From positions 62,001-126,000 of the forward strand of contig CANRIW010000001.1 of assembly GCA_947630785.1 (NCBI GenBank): a DNA stretch of 64,000 nucleotides. The letters are read 5' to 3'. How positions within the stretch are numbered: position 1 is the stretch's first letter; each line of letters opens with the position of its first letter. Under the pieces are notes generated by a model, which saw only the letters and a list, made by a program, of their open reading frames with translations, was not told where the DNA came from and did not search any database. This document shows, piece by piece, positions 1 to 8,900 of this stretch. This DNA is from an uncultured Oscillospiraceae bacterium. GTDB lineage: Bacteria; Bacillota; Clostridia; Oscillospirales; Oscillospiraceae. A program made the translations under genes and the position numbers.

Positions 1-1052
1 GGAGGCCCTTCCGCCGGTGGTACGCCGCCCTGGCGGCGGGCCTGGGCCTGTCGCTGGCGGTGGAGGTGGTCCAGTACGTGGGGGCCCTGGGCATGGCCGA
101 CGTGGACGACCTGTTCTGCAACGCCCTTGGGACTATGGTGGGCTGGTGCCTGTGCATGGTCGTGCTCTATCTCATGGACAAAAAGCCCGCCCCGGCCGTG
201 GCCTGCGCGGCGCTGCCGGTGCTGGCGGCGGCGGTCCTGGGCGGGACCTTCGCGGCCTACTGCCTCCAGCCCTACGGCAATCTGGCCGACGCCCCCGTCT
301 ATGACGCGGACCTCTCCGGCGCGGCCTGGACCCTGGACTGTGAGCTGCCCTCTGTGGGGGAGACCGCCGGGGTGTACCATCTTGGGGCCTATGACCGGGC
401 CGCCTGCGACGCCTTTGCCTATGAGTTCGCCCGGCGGCTGGGGGTGGACACCGAGAACGATCCTCCCAGATATTACTTTGACACGGACTATTACGACGGG
501 ACCTCCATTTACTCCAACCACTCGGATTTCTACCTGTCGGTGGAGCTGGCCGACCGGTCCTTCCGGTACGACCGGTACCGCCACGACGAGCATTATGGCG
601 AGCTGTCCGAGGCGGAGCTGCGGGAGAAATTGGCCCCCTTCGGGGTGGAGGCGCCGGACCGTGTGACCTTCGGGTACGAGGGGGACGGCTGGCATAAATT
701 CGAGGCGGCGGGCGATGTGAAGGGGGACGCCCTCACCGCCGGGACCCTCCGCTGCCGGGTGACCGACGCGGGGGAGATCACGGAGATCGAGAACAGCCTG
801 GCGGTGTGCGAGCTGGCAAAACAAGAGGCCGTCCTCTCCCCGGAGGAGGCGTATCGGCGGCTCCGGCAGGGCCGCTGCTCCGACAACGAGTACCTGGAAC
901 ACTGGGCGAGGGAGTACGCCCATGACCACATCCGGGTGACCTCCTGCGCCCTGGAGTACCGGGCGGACACCAAGGGGTTCTATCAGCCGGTGTACGCCTT
1001 CTCCATGGAGGACCTGGGGTTCGACTCGGTGTATGTGCCGGCGCTGAAATAA
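1..1052 (+). CDS. VanZ-family membrane protein with long C-terminal domain (5' end outside window)
   Basis: The start lies upstream of the window; the frame enters at base 3. The first ~55 visible residues show the VanZ signature: a helix with SLAVEVVQ, then ADVDDLFCNALG, giving the family's E-x2-Q and D-x2-D-x3-N-x2-G pattern. Three hydrophobic segments follow closely (about visible residues 8-27, 35-57 and 63-85). About 250 soluble residues come next, rich in Asp, Glu and Tyr, in which I recognise no domain; they probably lie outside the cell. VanZ itself confers low-level teicoplanin resistance in enterococci, but most homologues have no assigned role and VanZ lacks this tail. The family call is fairly safe, the function is not known. 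A hairpin follows the stop, and the next gene has its own promoter. Confidence 0.7.
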   Translation, partial: RPFRRWYAALAAGLGLSLAVEVVQYVGALGMADVDDLFCNALGTMVGWCLCMVVLYLMDKKPAPAVACAALPVLAAAVLGGTFAAYCLQPYGNLADAPVYDADLSGAAWTLDCELPSVGETAGVYHLGAYDRAACDAFAYEFARRLGVDTENDPPRYYFDTDYYDGTSIYSNHSDFYLSVELADRSFRYDRYRHDEHYGELSEAELREKLAPFGVEAPDRVTFGYEGDGWHKFEAAGDVKGDALTAGTLRCRVTDAGEITEIENSLAVCELAKQEAVLSPEEAYRRLRQGRCSDNEYLEHWAREYAHDHIRVTSCALEYRADTKGFYQPVYAFSMEDLGFDSVYVPALK

Positions 1053-1065
1053 CGCAAAAATGCAT

Positions 1066-1091
1066 GGGCCGGACGGGAGACCGTCCGGCCC
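1066..1091 (+). terminator. Hairpin after the VanZ-like gene
   Basis: A perfect 11-bp stem (GGGCCGGACGG with its complement) closes on a GAGA tetraloop 14 nt after the stop codon. There is no U-run behind it, so it may be a weak terminator or an mRNA 3'-end stabiliser. Confidence 0.55.
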
Positions 1092-1101
1092 GTTCGCGCC
1101 C

Positions 1102-1130
1102 TTGCAAAACCGCGCCCGATGGGGTACAAT
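1102..1130 (+). promoter_or_regulatory. Sigma-A promoter for the 1169-5354 operon
   Basis: TTGCAA (1102-1107), a 17-nt spacer and TACAAT (1125-1130) sit about 40 nt ahead of the acetyltransferase start. It is the only good promoter ahead of the five tightly packed genes that follow. Confidence 0.65.
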
Positions 1131-1168
1131 ACAGGCGAAACCATTCCTGAGGAAATGAGGTGCCCTCT

Positions 1169-1732
1169 ATGTGGGAGCTGCTGCGGAAGATCAAGCGGTT
1201 TTTCTTCCCCGACCCGGTGGCGAAGTTCTGGAAGAACCGGGAGAAGATCGTCCGGCCCAGCGGCCGGGTACAGAGGTTCCTTGCGCCTCTGTATACCCAC
1301 TCCAACCAGAAGATCCTGGACAGGCACAACGCCTGCATCCCCTGCTTGGAGCGGATCGCCCCCTTCGCCACCCCCCACGGGCTGGCGGGCATCTTTATCT
1401 CCTACGGGGCCACGGTGGGGGAGGGCTGCACCATCTTCCAGCAGGTGACCATCGGCTCCAACAACCTGCCGGACAGCCGGGGGCGGGGGGCCCCCACCAT
1501 CGGCAAAAACGTGTATATCGGCGCGGGGGCCAAGATCATCGGCAATGTGGCCATCGGGGACAACGCCCGCATCGGCGCCAACTGCGCGGTCACCTTCGAC
1601 GTGCCCGCCAACGCCACCGTGGTGCTGCCCGCCCCCCGGGTCATCCTCCACGACAAGCCCCGGGACAACACCTTCGTCACCTGGGCGGAGGCCGCCAAGG
1701 CCAAAAATGAGCAGGGAAAGGGGACATTGTGA
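1169..1732 (+). CDS. Serine acetyltransferase-like hexapeptide-repeat acetyltransferase
   Basis: A 187-residue left-handed beta-helix enzyme. The second half has the isoleucine-rich hexapeptide ladder (SYGATVGEGCTIFQQVTIGS, IGKNVYIGAGAKIIGNVAIG, DNARIGANCAVTFDVPANA) seen in CysE-type serine O-acetyltransferases and related acyl-CoA transferases. The N-terminal ~70 residues are shorter than the CysE helical domain, so the acceptor may be a sugar or antibiotic rather than serine. No cysteine-biosynthesis gene is adjacent. I chose ATG 1169, which has GAGG about 8 nt upstream; an in-frame GTG at 1160 would overlap that site. The stop overlaps the next gene's ATG by one base, so the two are probably translationally coupled. 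Confidence 0.8.
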   Translation: MWELLRKIKRFFFPDPVAKFWKNREKIVRPSGRVQRFLAPLYTHSNQKILDRHNACIPCLERIAPFATPHGLAGIFISYGATVGEGCTIFQQVTIGSNNLPDSRGRGAPTIGKNVYIGAGAKIIGNVAIGDNARIGANCAVTFDVPANATVVLPAPRVILHDKPRDNTFVTWAEAAKAKNEQGKGTL

Positions 1733-2319
1733 TGCCGGGACGTGATGAATTCATCGAAATATACAACCAGTATATCCACCGGGAGGGCGCGAAGGAGCTG
1801 CTGGACTACCTGACCGACCGCAGCGACTTCTTCACCGCCCCCGCCTCCGCCAAGTACCACGGGGCCTATGTGGGCGGCCTGTGCGACCACAGCGTCAACG
1901 TGTTCCGGTGCCTGGAGGCATATCTGGAGCGGCAGCGGGTGAAGGAGGTCTACGGTCTGGACTACGACATGGAGTCGGTGGCCATCGTGGCCCTGCTCCA
2001 CGACCTGTGCAAGGTCGGCTGTTATAAGGCCGGCACCCGCAACGTGAAGGACGACGCCACCGGCAAGTGGGAGAAGGTGCCCACCTTCTTCTACGAGGAC
2101 AAGCTGCCCTACGGCCACGGGGAGAAGTCTGTGTACATCGTGTCCGGCTTCATGCGGCTCTCCCGGGAGGAGGCCATGGCCATCCGCTGGCACATGGGGT
2201 TCTCCGGCCCGGAGGACAGCAAGATGGTGGGCCAGGCCCTCCAGCAGTATCCGCTGGCCTTCGCCCTGGCGGTGGCGGACATGGAGGCGTCCTACTTCCT
2301 GGAAAAGCAGGGGAGCTGA
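1732..2319 (+). CDS. HD-domain phosphohydrolase family protein
   Basis: About 195 residues. The metal-binding histidines and HD pair are visible (CDHSVNVF, then ALLHDLCKVG), followed by a later conserved His in AIRWHMGFSG. This is the small HD hydrolase type often annotated as hydrolase or YfbR/YedJ-like; the nucleotide or other substrate cannot be told from sequence. ATG 1732 overlaps the preceding TGA, with AAAGGGG upstream; a GTG at 1729 is the alternative. It belongs to the 1169-5354 operon. Confidence 0.75.
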   Translation: MPGRDEFIEIYNQYIHREGAKELLDYLTDRSDFFTAPASAKYHGAYVGGLCDHSVNVFRCLEAYLERQRVKEVYGLDYDMESVAIVALLHDLCKVGCYKAGTRNVKDDATGKWEKVPTFFYEDKLPYGHGEKSVYIVSGFMRLSREEAMAIRWHMGFSGPEDSKMVGQALQQYPLAFALAVADMEASYFLEKQGS

Positions 2320-2325
2320 GGGCGG

Positions 2326-3225
2326 ATGGACATCCTGGTGACCGGCGGCACGGTGTTCGTCAGCCGGCAGATGGCCCGGTATTTCGCGGACCGGGGCCAC
2401 CGGGTCTGGGTGCTGAACCGGGGGACCCGGCCCCAGGAGCCGGGCGTGACGGCCATTGTGGCGGACCGGCACGACCTGGGCGGCCGATTAAAGGGGCTGC
2501 GGTTCGACGCGGTGGTGGATGTGACCGCCTATACCCGGCAGGACGTAGAGGAGCTCCACCGCGCGCTGGGGGGATTTGACCGCTATGTGCTGGTCAGCTC
2601 CAGCGCGGTCTATCCCGAGACGCTGCCTCAGCCCTTCCGGGAGAGCCAGCCCTGCGGCCCCAACGTCTTTTGGGGCGGGTACGGCACGGGCAAGATCGGG
2701 GCGGAGCGGTATGTGCGGGAGCACATCCCCCAGGGATATATCGTCCGCCCGCCCTATCTCTACGGACCGGGGAACGACGTGTACCGGGAGGCCTTCGTGT
2801 TCGACTGCGCCGAGGCGGGAAGGCCCTTCTACCTGCCGAAGGACGGCGCTATGCCGCTGCAATTTTTCTACATAGAGGATCTGTGCCGGTTTGTGGAGAT
2901 CCTGCTGGAACGGCGCCCTGAACAGCGGGTGTTCAACGTGGGCGACCCGGAGACAGTGACCGTCCGCCGGTGGGCGGCGCTGTGCTATCAGGCGCTTGGC
3001 AGGGCGCCGGAGTTCCGCTCCGTGCCCGGAGACGTCCCCCAGCGGAGCTATTTCCCCTTTGCGGACTACGGCTATGCCCTGGACGTGAGCGCCCAGCGGG
3101 CGCTGATGCCGGAGGTCAAGCCCATGGAGCGGGGGCTGACGGAGGCATACCGGTGGTATCGCGCCCACCGGGAGCTGGTGCGGCGGAAGCCGCTGATGGA
3201 GTTTATCGACAAGTATTTGACATGA
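2326..3225 (+). CDS. NAD-dependent epimerase/dehydratase (short-chain reductase fold)
   Basis: A 299-residue extended SDR protein. The N-terminal Rossmann strand reads MDILVTGGTVFVSRQMARYF, a slightly degenerate TGGxGFxG motif. The serine is in YVLVSSSAVY, and a Tyr-x3-Lys-like motif (YGTGKIGAE) follows at about residues 119-127. It resembles the NAD-dependent epimerases that clostridia often carry as single genes; the sugar-nucleotide substrate is unknown. It begins 6 bases after the HD gene and is followed 9 bases later by the MBL hydrolase, so it is within the operon. Confidence 0.75.
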   Translation: MDILVTGGTVFVSRQMARYFADRGHRVWVLNRGTRPQEPGVTAIVADRHDLGGRLKGLRFDAVVDVTAYTRQDVEELHRALGGFDRYVLVSSSAVYPETLPQPFRESQPCGPNVFWGGYGTGKIGAERYVREHIPQGYIVRPPYLYGPGNDVYREAFVFDCAEAGRPFYLPKDGAMPLQFFYIEDLCRFVEILLERRPEQRVFNVGDPETVTVRRWAALCYQALGRAPEFRSVPGDVPQRSYFPFADYGYALDVSAQRALMPEVKPMERGLTEAYRWYRAHRELVRRKPLMEFIDKYLT

Positions 3226-3234
3226 GGTGAGCAT

Positions 3235-3867
3235 ATGGAGATCAATGTGATGCGTCTTGGCATGATCGGCACCAACTGCTACATCTTCCGGGAGGGAGCG
3301 GGCAAAGCCTGCGGCATCGTGGACCCCGGCGATAACGGCGACAGGGTGGCCGCATGGCTGAAAGAGCGGGGATTGGAGCCGGAGGCCGTCCTGCTGACCC
3401 ACGGCCACTTCGACCACATCCTGGGCATCCCCGGCCTGCGGGAGAGCTGGCCCGATCTGCCCGTGTACTGCCACCCCGCCGACCTGGGGGAGGGGGATAC
3501 GGTCACCGTGTTCGGTGAGACCTTCCCCGCGGTGCGCTCCTTCGGGAACATCCGCACCTATCGGGAGGGGGATACCCTCACCGTGGCGGGGGTGGACGTC
3601 AAAGTGCTGGAGACCCCCGGCCACACCCCCGGCTCTGTGACCCTGGAGGCCGGCGACGTGCTGTTCACCGGGGACACCCTGTTCAACGAGTCCATGGGCC
3701 GCACCGACCTCCCCGGCGGGGACGAGGAACAGATCATGGCCTCCCTCAAGCGGCTGGGGGAACTGGGGAAGGACTACCGGGTGTGCCCCGGTCACGAGGG
3801 GCAGTCCACCCTGGAGCATGAGCGGCAGTATAACCCCTTCCTGCGGGTGGCGCTGAAGGGCGTATGA
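3235..3867 (+). CDS. MBL-fold metal-dependent hydrolase (glyoxalase II-like)
   Basis: A 210-residue metallo-beta-lactamase-fold hydrolase. The zinc motif HGHFDH starts at His56 (His56, His58, Asp60, His61). A later metal-ligand region is visible in ETPGHTPGS and LFTGDTLF, with the C-terminal CPGHE. The size and the hydroxyacylglutathione hydrolase-like layout match the YqgX/GloB-like proteins that sit directly before hemZ in many clostridia; the true thioester substrate is not known. It overlaps hemZ by 4 bases (ATGA), a sign of coupled translation. Confidence 0.85.
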   Translation: MEINVMRLGMIGTNCYIFREGAGKACGIVDPGDNGDRVAAWLKERGLEPEAVLLTHGHFDHILGIPGLRESWPDLPVYCHPADLGEGDTVTVFGETFPAVRSFGNIRTYREGDTLTVAGVDVKVLETPGHTPGSVTLEAGDVLFTGDTLFNESMGRTDLPGGDEEQIMASLKRLGELGKDYRVCPGHEGQSTLEHERQYNPFLRVALKGV

Positions 3868-5354
3868 AGCTGTATCTGCGGGGGCACTCCTATACCTACG
3901 CCGTCCAGGAGATGCTGTTCACCTTATTTCCCGGGCAAAAGGCGGAATATCCCGAGGGCTGGCCCGACGGCAGTCCGCCCTCTCTTCTGCTGTCCTTAGA
4001 CACGCGGGACAGGGAACTCATCGCCTCCGCCACCCTGTGGTGGGAGGGCGAAGTCTACACCGGCGAACGGCGGGCGGACGTGTCCGAGCTCACCGGGGGC
4101 CTGGCCGATGACCGGGTGCGCCAGCGCATTTTGCGGATGGCCTTCTACGACGCCGGGGTGAAGGCCAGGGGGTCCGAGCCCCCCTGGGGGGCCCTCACCG
4201 GGGTGCGGCCTGTGAAACTGCCCACCCGGCGCATGGCCGCCGGGGCCAGCCGGGAGGAGGCCAAGGCCGTCCTCACCGGGCTGTACCGGGTGGGGGAGGG
4301 CCGCGCCGAGCTTGCCATGGAGTGCGCCGAGACGGCGCTTACCATCCGGAACAGGCTGCCCAAGGACGGCCTGTCCCTGTATGTGGGCATCCCCTTCTGC
4401 CCCAGCCGGTGCGCCTACTGCTCCTTCATCTCCGCCGACGTGAAGGGGGCGCTGGGCATGGTGGAGCCCTATGTGGACCTGCTTTGCCGGGAGATCGAAG
4501 AGGCCGGGAAACACATGAGGGCCAGCGGCCTCCACGTGTCCACCGCGTACATGGGCGGCGGCACCCCAACCACCCTCACCGCGGAGCAGATGGACCGGGT
4601 GCTGTCCGCCATTGAGGAACACCTGCCCATGGAGCGGTGCGGCGAATTCACCGTGGAGGCCGGCCGGCCGGACACCATCACGGCGTCAAAGCTGGAAGTG
4701 TTAAAAACACACGGTATAAAACGCATCTCGATCAACCCGCAGTCTATGGAGGACAGTGTGCTGGCCGCCATGGGCCGGGCCCACACCGCCGCCCAGATCG
4801 AGGACGCCATGTCGCTGGCAGGAGAACATTTCGGCGGCCTGGTGAATATGGACCTGATCGCCGGCCTGCCCACCGACACGGTGGAGGGCTTTTCCCGGAC
4901 CCTGGACAAGGTGCTGGGCATGGCCCCGGCCAACATCACCGTCCACACCCTGGCCCTGAAAAAGGGCTCCCGCCTCGCCGAGGAGGGCGGTGATCTCTGC
5001 TCTCCGGCGGACGTGGCCGCCATGCTGGAACTGGCGGAACAGCGGCTCCGGGGGGCGGGATACCGGCCCTATTACCTCTACCGGCAGAAGTATATGTCCG
5101 GCTCCTTCGAGAACGTGGGCTGGTGTCTGCCGGGGACCGAGTGCGCCTACAACGTCATCATGATGGAGGAATTGCAGACGGTGCTGTCCCTGGGGGCGGG
5201 GGGCGTCACCAAGCTGGTGGACCCGGACACGGGGCACATCAAACGCATCACCAACCCCAAATACCCCCATGAATATCTGCGCGCCTGGGACAAGCTGGCC
5301 GCCGCCAAACGGGAGGCGGCGGAGTTCCAGGCAGAGCTGGCGAAACAGGCGTAA
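3864..5354 (+). CDS. hemZ: Radical SAM coproporphyrinogen dehydrogenase HemZ
   Basis: At 496 residues this is the expected HemZ length. The radical-SAM cluster motif is Cys179-x3-Cys183-x2-Cys186 (CPSRCAYCSF), followed by YMGGGTPTTL and the HemN-like region SINPQSM. The family oxygen-independently decarboxylates coproporphyrinogen III, or acts as a related haem-associated radical SAM protein in Firmicutes; exact activity in this lineage is unproven. The N-terminal ~160 residues are the HemZ-specific extension that HemN lacks. In many clostridia the order is MBL hydrolase-hemZ-hisS-aspS; here hisS and aspS are absent and a small RNA gene follows. Confidence 0.88.
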   Translation: MKLYLRGHSYTYAVQEMLFTLFPGQKAEYPEGWPDGSPPSLLLSLDTRDRELIASATLWWEGEVYTGERRADVSELTGGLADDRVRQRILRMAFYDAGVKARGSEPPWGALTGVRPVKLPTRRMAAGASREEAKAVLTGLYRVGEGRAELAMECAETALTIRNRLPKDGLSLYVGIPFCPSRCAYCSFISADVKGALGMVEPYVDLLCREIEEAGKHMRASGLHVSTAYMGGGTPTTLTAEQMDRVLSAIEEHLPMERCGEFTVEAGRPDTITASKLEVLKTHGIKRISINPQSMEDSVLAAMGRAHTAAQIEDAMSLAGEHFGGLVNMDLIAGLPTDTVEGFSRTLDKVLGMAPANITVHTLALKKGSRLAEEGGDLCSPADVAAMLELAEQRLRGAGYRPYYLYRQKYMSGSFENVGWCLPGTECAYNVIMMEELQTVLSLGAGGVTKLVDPDTGHIKRITNPKYPHEYLRAWDKLAAAKREAAEFQAELAKQA

Positions 5355-5398
5355 ACGTGCGGCGCTCCCCGGTTTGTCCAAAAAATCCAAAAAAAGGC

Positions 5399-5427
5399 TT
5401 GACAAGCTGCGGGGAAAGGGTTATTCT
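5399..5427 (+). promoter_or_regulatory. Strong promoter of the small RNA
   Basis: TTGACA (5399-5404), a 17-nt spacer and TATTCT (5422-5427) give a transcription start near 5434. No open frame with a ribosome binding site follows before a strong terminator at 5576-5604. Confidence 0.75.
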
Positions 5428-5433
5428 AAAGAT

Positions 5434-5604
5434 AACTTTTAGTAATATAAGGCATCTGTGGTTAAGGGCACCTCGCCAAAGGCGGCGACGTGACGCTGTT
5501 GGCCTAAAGTCAAACAGCAGCGCAGTCGGTCGCCATATTCTTGTCTATCGGGCATGGGAAGGACTCGGGCAGACGATCGCTGATGGGTTCATCAGCGATT
5601 TTTT
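5434..5604 (+). ncRNA. ssrS: Structured small RNA, candidate 6S RNA
   Basis: A ~170-nt transcription unit between its own consensus-like promoter and an intrinsic terminator, with no plausible coding frame. The centre folds into a long hairpin: GGCGAC (5484-5489) pairs with GTCGCC (5529-5534), and inside it GCTGTT (5495-5500) pairs with AACAGC (5513-5518). Short outer complementarity (TCTGT near 5455 with GCAGA near 5570) could close a stem around a weakly paired middle, which is the 6S layout. Size, isolation and hemZ-side location fit 6S RNA, which binds RNA polymerase. I cannot confirm the family by eye; another conserved clostridial RNA is possible, and the symbol is provisional. Confidence 0.5.
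5576..5604 (+). terminator. Intrinsic terminator of the small RNA
   Basis: A perfect 10-bp stem, ATCGCTGATG and its complement, closes on GGTT and runs straight into six T residues (5599-5604). Confidence 0.85.
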
Positions 5605-5917
5605 GCATGTTCAAGGTTTGCGCTTCGTAATCATGGCCGCCTGTGGAGCGCTCTGAAAAATACCCCCTGCGGGGGCAAAGAAGGCCGCAGGAAGCTGCGG
5701 CCCATATGCCGTCCGAAAAACTTTATCGATTTAAAACAAGCATTCGCCGCGCCTCCAGAGCCCGAAACGGCTGTCCGGAGGCCCTTCGGGCATATCCGGT
5801 TTCCCCGCGTGGGAGGCCGGCCGCTGTTTTGTCGCCTAACGGCGAGCGCTGAAAAGCGCTTTCCTTTTTGTTGCACGGGCACTATCAAAACACATTATCA
5901 TAAGTAAGGAGGAAAAC
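5605..5917 (+). other. Structured leader of the surface subtilase gene
   Basis: About 310 bases without a gene. It contains a run of clean hairpins: an 8-bp stem with a GAAG loop near 5673-5692; a nested GCCTCC...GGAGGC stem enclosing AGCC/GGCT near 5751-5785; a TTCG-capped GCCC stem just after; and CGCC-taac-GGCG near 5832-5844. The last hairpin, AGCGCT-gaaa-AGCGCT (5845-5860), is followed by TTTCCTTTTT and looks like an attenuator or terminator. AAGGAGG then sits ahead of the ATG at 5918. I could not match it to a known riboswitch and found no convincing promoter within it. Confidence 0.4.
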
Positions 5918-8900
5918 ATGAAGAATCGAATGCACCTGAAGAAGTTCCTCAGCCTTGTCCTGGCTCTGGCCATGCTGCTGAGCCTGTTCATCCCCGCGTA
6001 CGCGGCGGAGGGCGGGGCGGAGGACGACCGCATCCCCATGAAGGTCGAGAAACTGGAGGGTGAGGGCTCCCCCGCGGCGCCCAGAGAGGACCGCCTGATG
6101 GAGACGGCTCCCGTAGCCGGCGTTGCGGCCGACCCCAACGAGACGGTCCGTGTCTCCATTGTGTTGGAAAAGCCCTCCACCATGGAAGTGGGCTATGCCC
6201 CCGCCGCCATCGCGGACAGCCCCAGCGCCATCGCCTACCGCGCGGATCTGGAGTCCGCCCAGGCGCGGATGGAGGCCACCATTGAGGAGGAGGTCCTGGA
6301 CGGCGAGCCTCTGGACGTGGTCTGGAACCTGACCCTGGCGGCCAACATCATCTCCGCCAACGTCAAGCGCGGTGATATCGAGGCCATCGCGGCCCTGCCC
6401 GGCGTGGAGACCGTGGTGGAGGAGGTCCGCTACTATCCCCAGTTCACCGAGAAGGGCGGCGAGCTCCAGCCCAACATGGCCGTGTCCGGCACCATGAACG
6501 GCGCACAGGGCACCTGGAGCACCGGCTATACCGGCGCGGGCTCCAAGATCGCCATCATCGACACCGGCCTTGCCATTGATCACCGGTCCTTTGACTCCGA
6601 AGCGTTCGATTACGCCATTGACGAGGTCAACGCGGCCCGCGCGGAAGAGGGTCTGGGCCAGGTGAAGCTGATGACGGCTGCGGACATTACCGAAAAGCTC
6701 ACTCAGCTCAACATCTATAAGAGCATCAACGCGAATATCACTGCCAGTCAGCTCTACAAGAACACCAAGGTCCCCTTCGGCTTCAACTATGTGGACAAGA
6801 GGGCCGACTACATCACCCACGCTGAGGACGACCAGGGCGAGCACGGCTCCCATGTGGCCGGCATCGCCGCCGCCAACCGGTATGTTGCCGATGCGGACGG
6901 GAACTATGTGGACGCCCTGGACGCCGTGAAGGTCGCCGGCAACGCCCCGGACGCCCAGTTGATGGTCATGAAGGTCTTTGGCCAGGGCGGCGGCGCCTAT
7001 GACTCCGACTATATGGTGGCCATCGAGGACGCCATGGTCCTGGGTGCCGACTCCATCAACCTGTCCCTGGGCAGCGCCATGGCCGGTTCCGCCACGCCCA
7101 GCAGCACCTACAAGAGCATTATGGACAATCTGGTCAAAAATGGCTCCGTGGTCACCATGTCCGCCGGCAACAACGGCGCCTGGGCCGACGAGACCTACAA
7201 CGGCCAGCTCTATGACGACGGCGTGAACTATGCCACCGGCGGCTCCCCCGGCTCCTACACCAACTCCTTCACCGTGGCCTCTGTGGACAACGACGGCATG
7301 ATCAGTTCCACCATCGAGGTCGCCGGCCAGAAGTACGGCTATACCGAGACGCTCAGCGCCAACGGCCCCATCGCCGCCCTGGATATTGAGGGCAGCAATA
7401 CATACGAGTTCGTCTTTGTCAACGGCTACGGCGGCTCTGTCCAGGAGTACGAGGATGCCGGCGTTCAGGGCAAGATCGCCCTGATCTGGCGCGGCAACAG
7501 CGTCAACTTCTCCGACAAGCACAAGAACGCCGAGGAGGCGGGTGCCAAGGCGCTGATCGTGGTAAACAACCAGCCCGGCTCCATCAGCATGCAGCTGGGC
7601 ACTGCCTCCATCCCCGCTGTCTCCATCACCCAGGCCGACGGCATCGCCATCTGGGACGCCGTAGCTGAGGGCAAGGAGCTGGTGGAGGGCGCCGGTGACA
7701 GCGTCAGCGGCGAAATGACCATCCACAGCGAGGCCGAGGTCACCCCCTTCAACTCCCAGTACTACACCATGAGCTCCTTCAGCTCCTTCGGCGTTCCCGG
7801 CGATCTGAGCCTGAAGCCCGAGATCACCGCCCCCGGCGGCAGCATCTACTCGGTCAACGGTATGACCGATACCGACTACGAGCTCATGAGCGGCACCTCC
7901 ATGGCCGCCCCCCAGGTGGCGGGCCTGTCCGCCCTGGTGCAGCAGTATCTGCGGGATAAGAACGTCAAGGTGGACAATATGACAGCCCGGGCGCTCACCC
8001 AGTCCCTGCTGATGTCCACCGCCACACCCATGCTGGACGCCACCGGCAACTACTACCCCGTGTTCCAGCAGGGCGCCGGTCTGGCCAACGCCAATGCCGC
8101 CGTCAGCACCCCCGTGGCCGTCACCGTGGCGGGCCAGGAGGACGGCAAGGTCAAGGCGGAGCTGGGCGATGACCCCGGCAGGAGCGGCAAATACGAGATC
8201 GAGTTCACTCTGCACAACCTGACCAATGTGGCCCGCCCCTATGAGCTGAATGCCGACGTGTTCTCCCAGGCCATCAGCGGCGGGTTCCTGTCCAAGGGCA
8301 CCACTCTCATGGATGCCGACGTCACCTTCCTGGCCGATGGCGAGCCCATTGAACTCAACACTGTGAATTACGATTTGAACGGCGACGGCGCGTTCGACAC
8401 AGACGACGTTCAGTGGCTCCTGGACCGGCTGGCGCAGGGGGTTGGCGGCCCCATGGTCGCCGATCTCAGCGGCGACGGGAAGGTCACGACCTACGACGCC
8501 CACCTGCTGCTGGGCCTGACCGGCGGCCCTGTGGTCACCGTCCCCGCCGGCGGTGAGGTCACCATTACCGCCACCATCGAGCTTGGCAGCGGTTGGGACT
8601 CCTATCCCGAGGGCGCCTATGTGGAGGCTTATATCTCCGCGGTTCCCTTCTCCGACGAGGAGGGCGTGCTTCCCCCCACCCTGAGCATCCCTGTCCTGGG
8701 CTTCTACGGCAACTGGACCGATTCCTCCATGTTCGATTTCAAGTATGAGGATCTGATCTACGGCCAGGAGACCCGGCCTCCCTATCTGTACGCCGAAACC
8801 AGCGGCGGCTCCAACGTCCTGGCGGTGGAGGAGGACGACAGCTTCTATGTCCTGCTCAACGGCGACGCTGTGGCCGAGAACGGTCTGGACGGGTATTTCT

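Noticed and set aside
5871..5899. TTGCAC...CATTAT pair just before the subtilase start, considered as its promoter
   Set aside because: The predicted transcript would start at the ribosome binding site itself, leaving almost no leader; the match is also weak.
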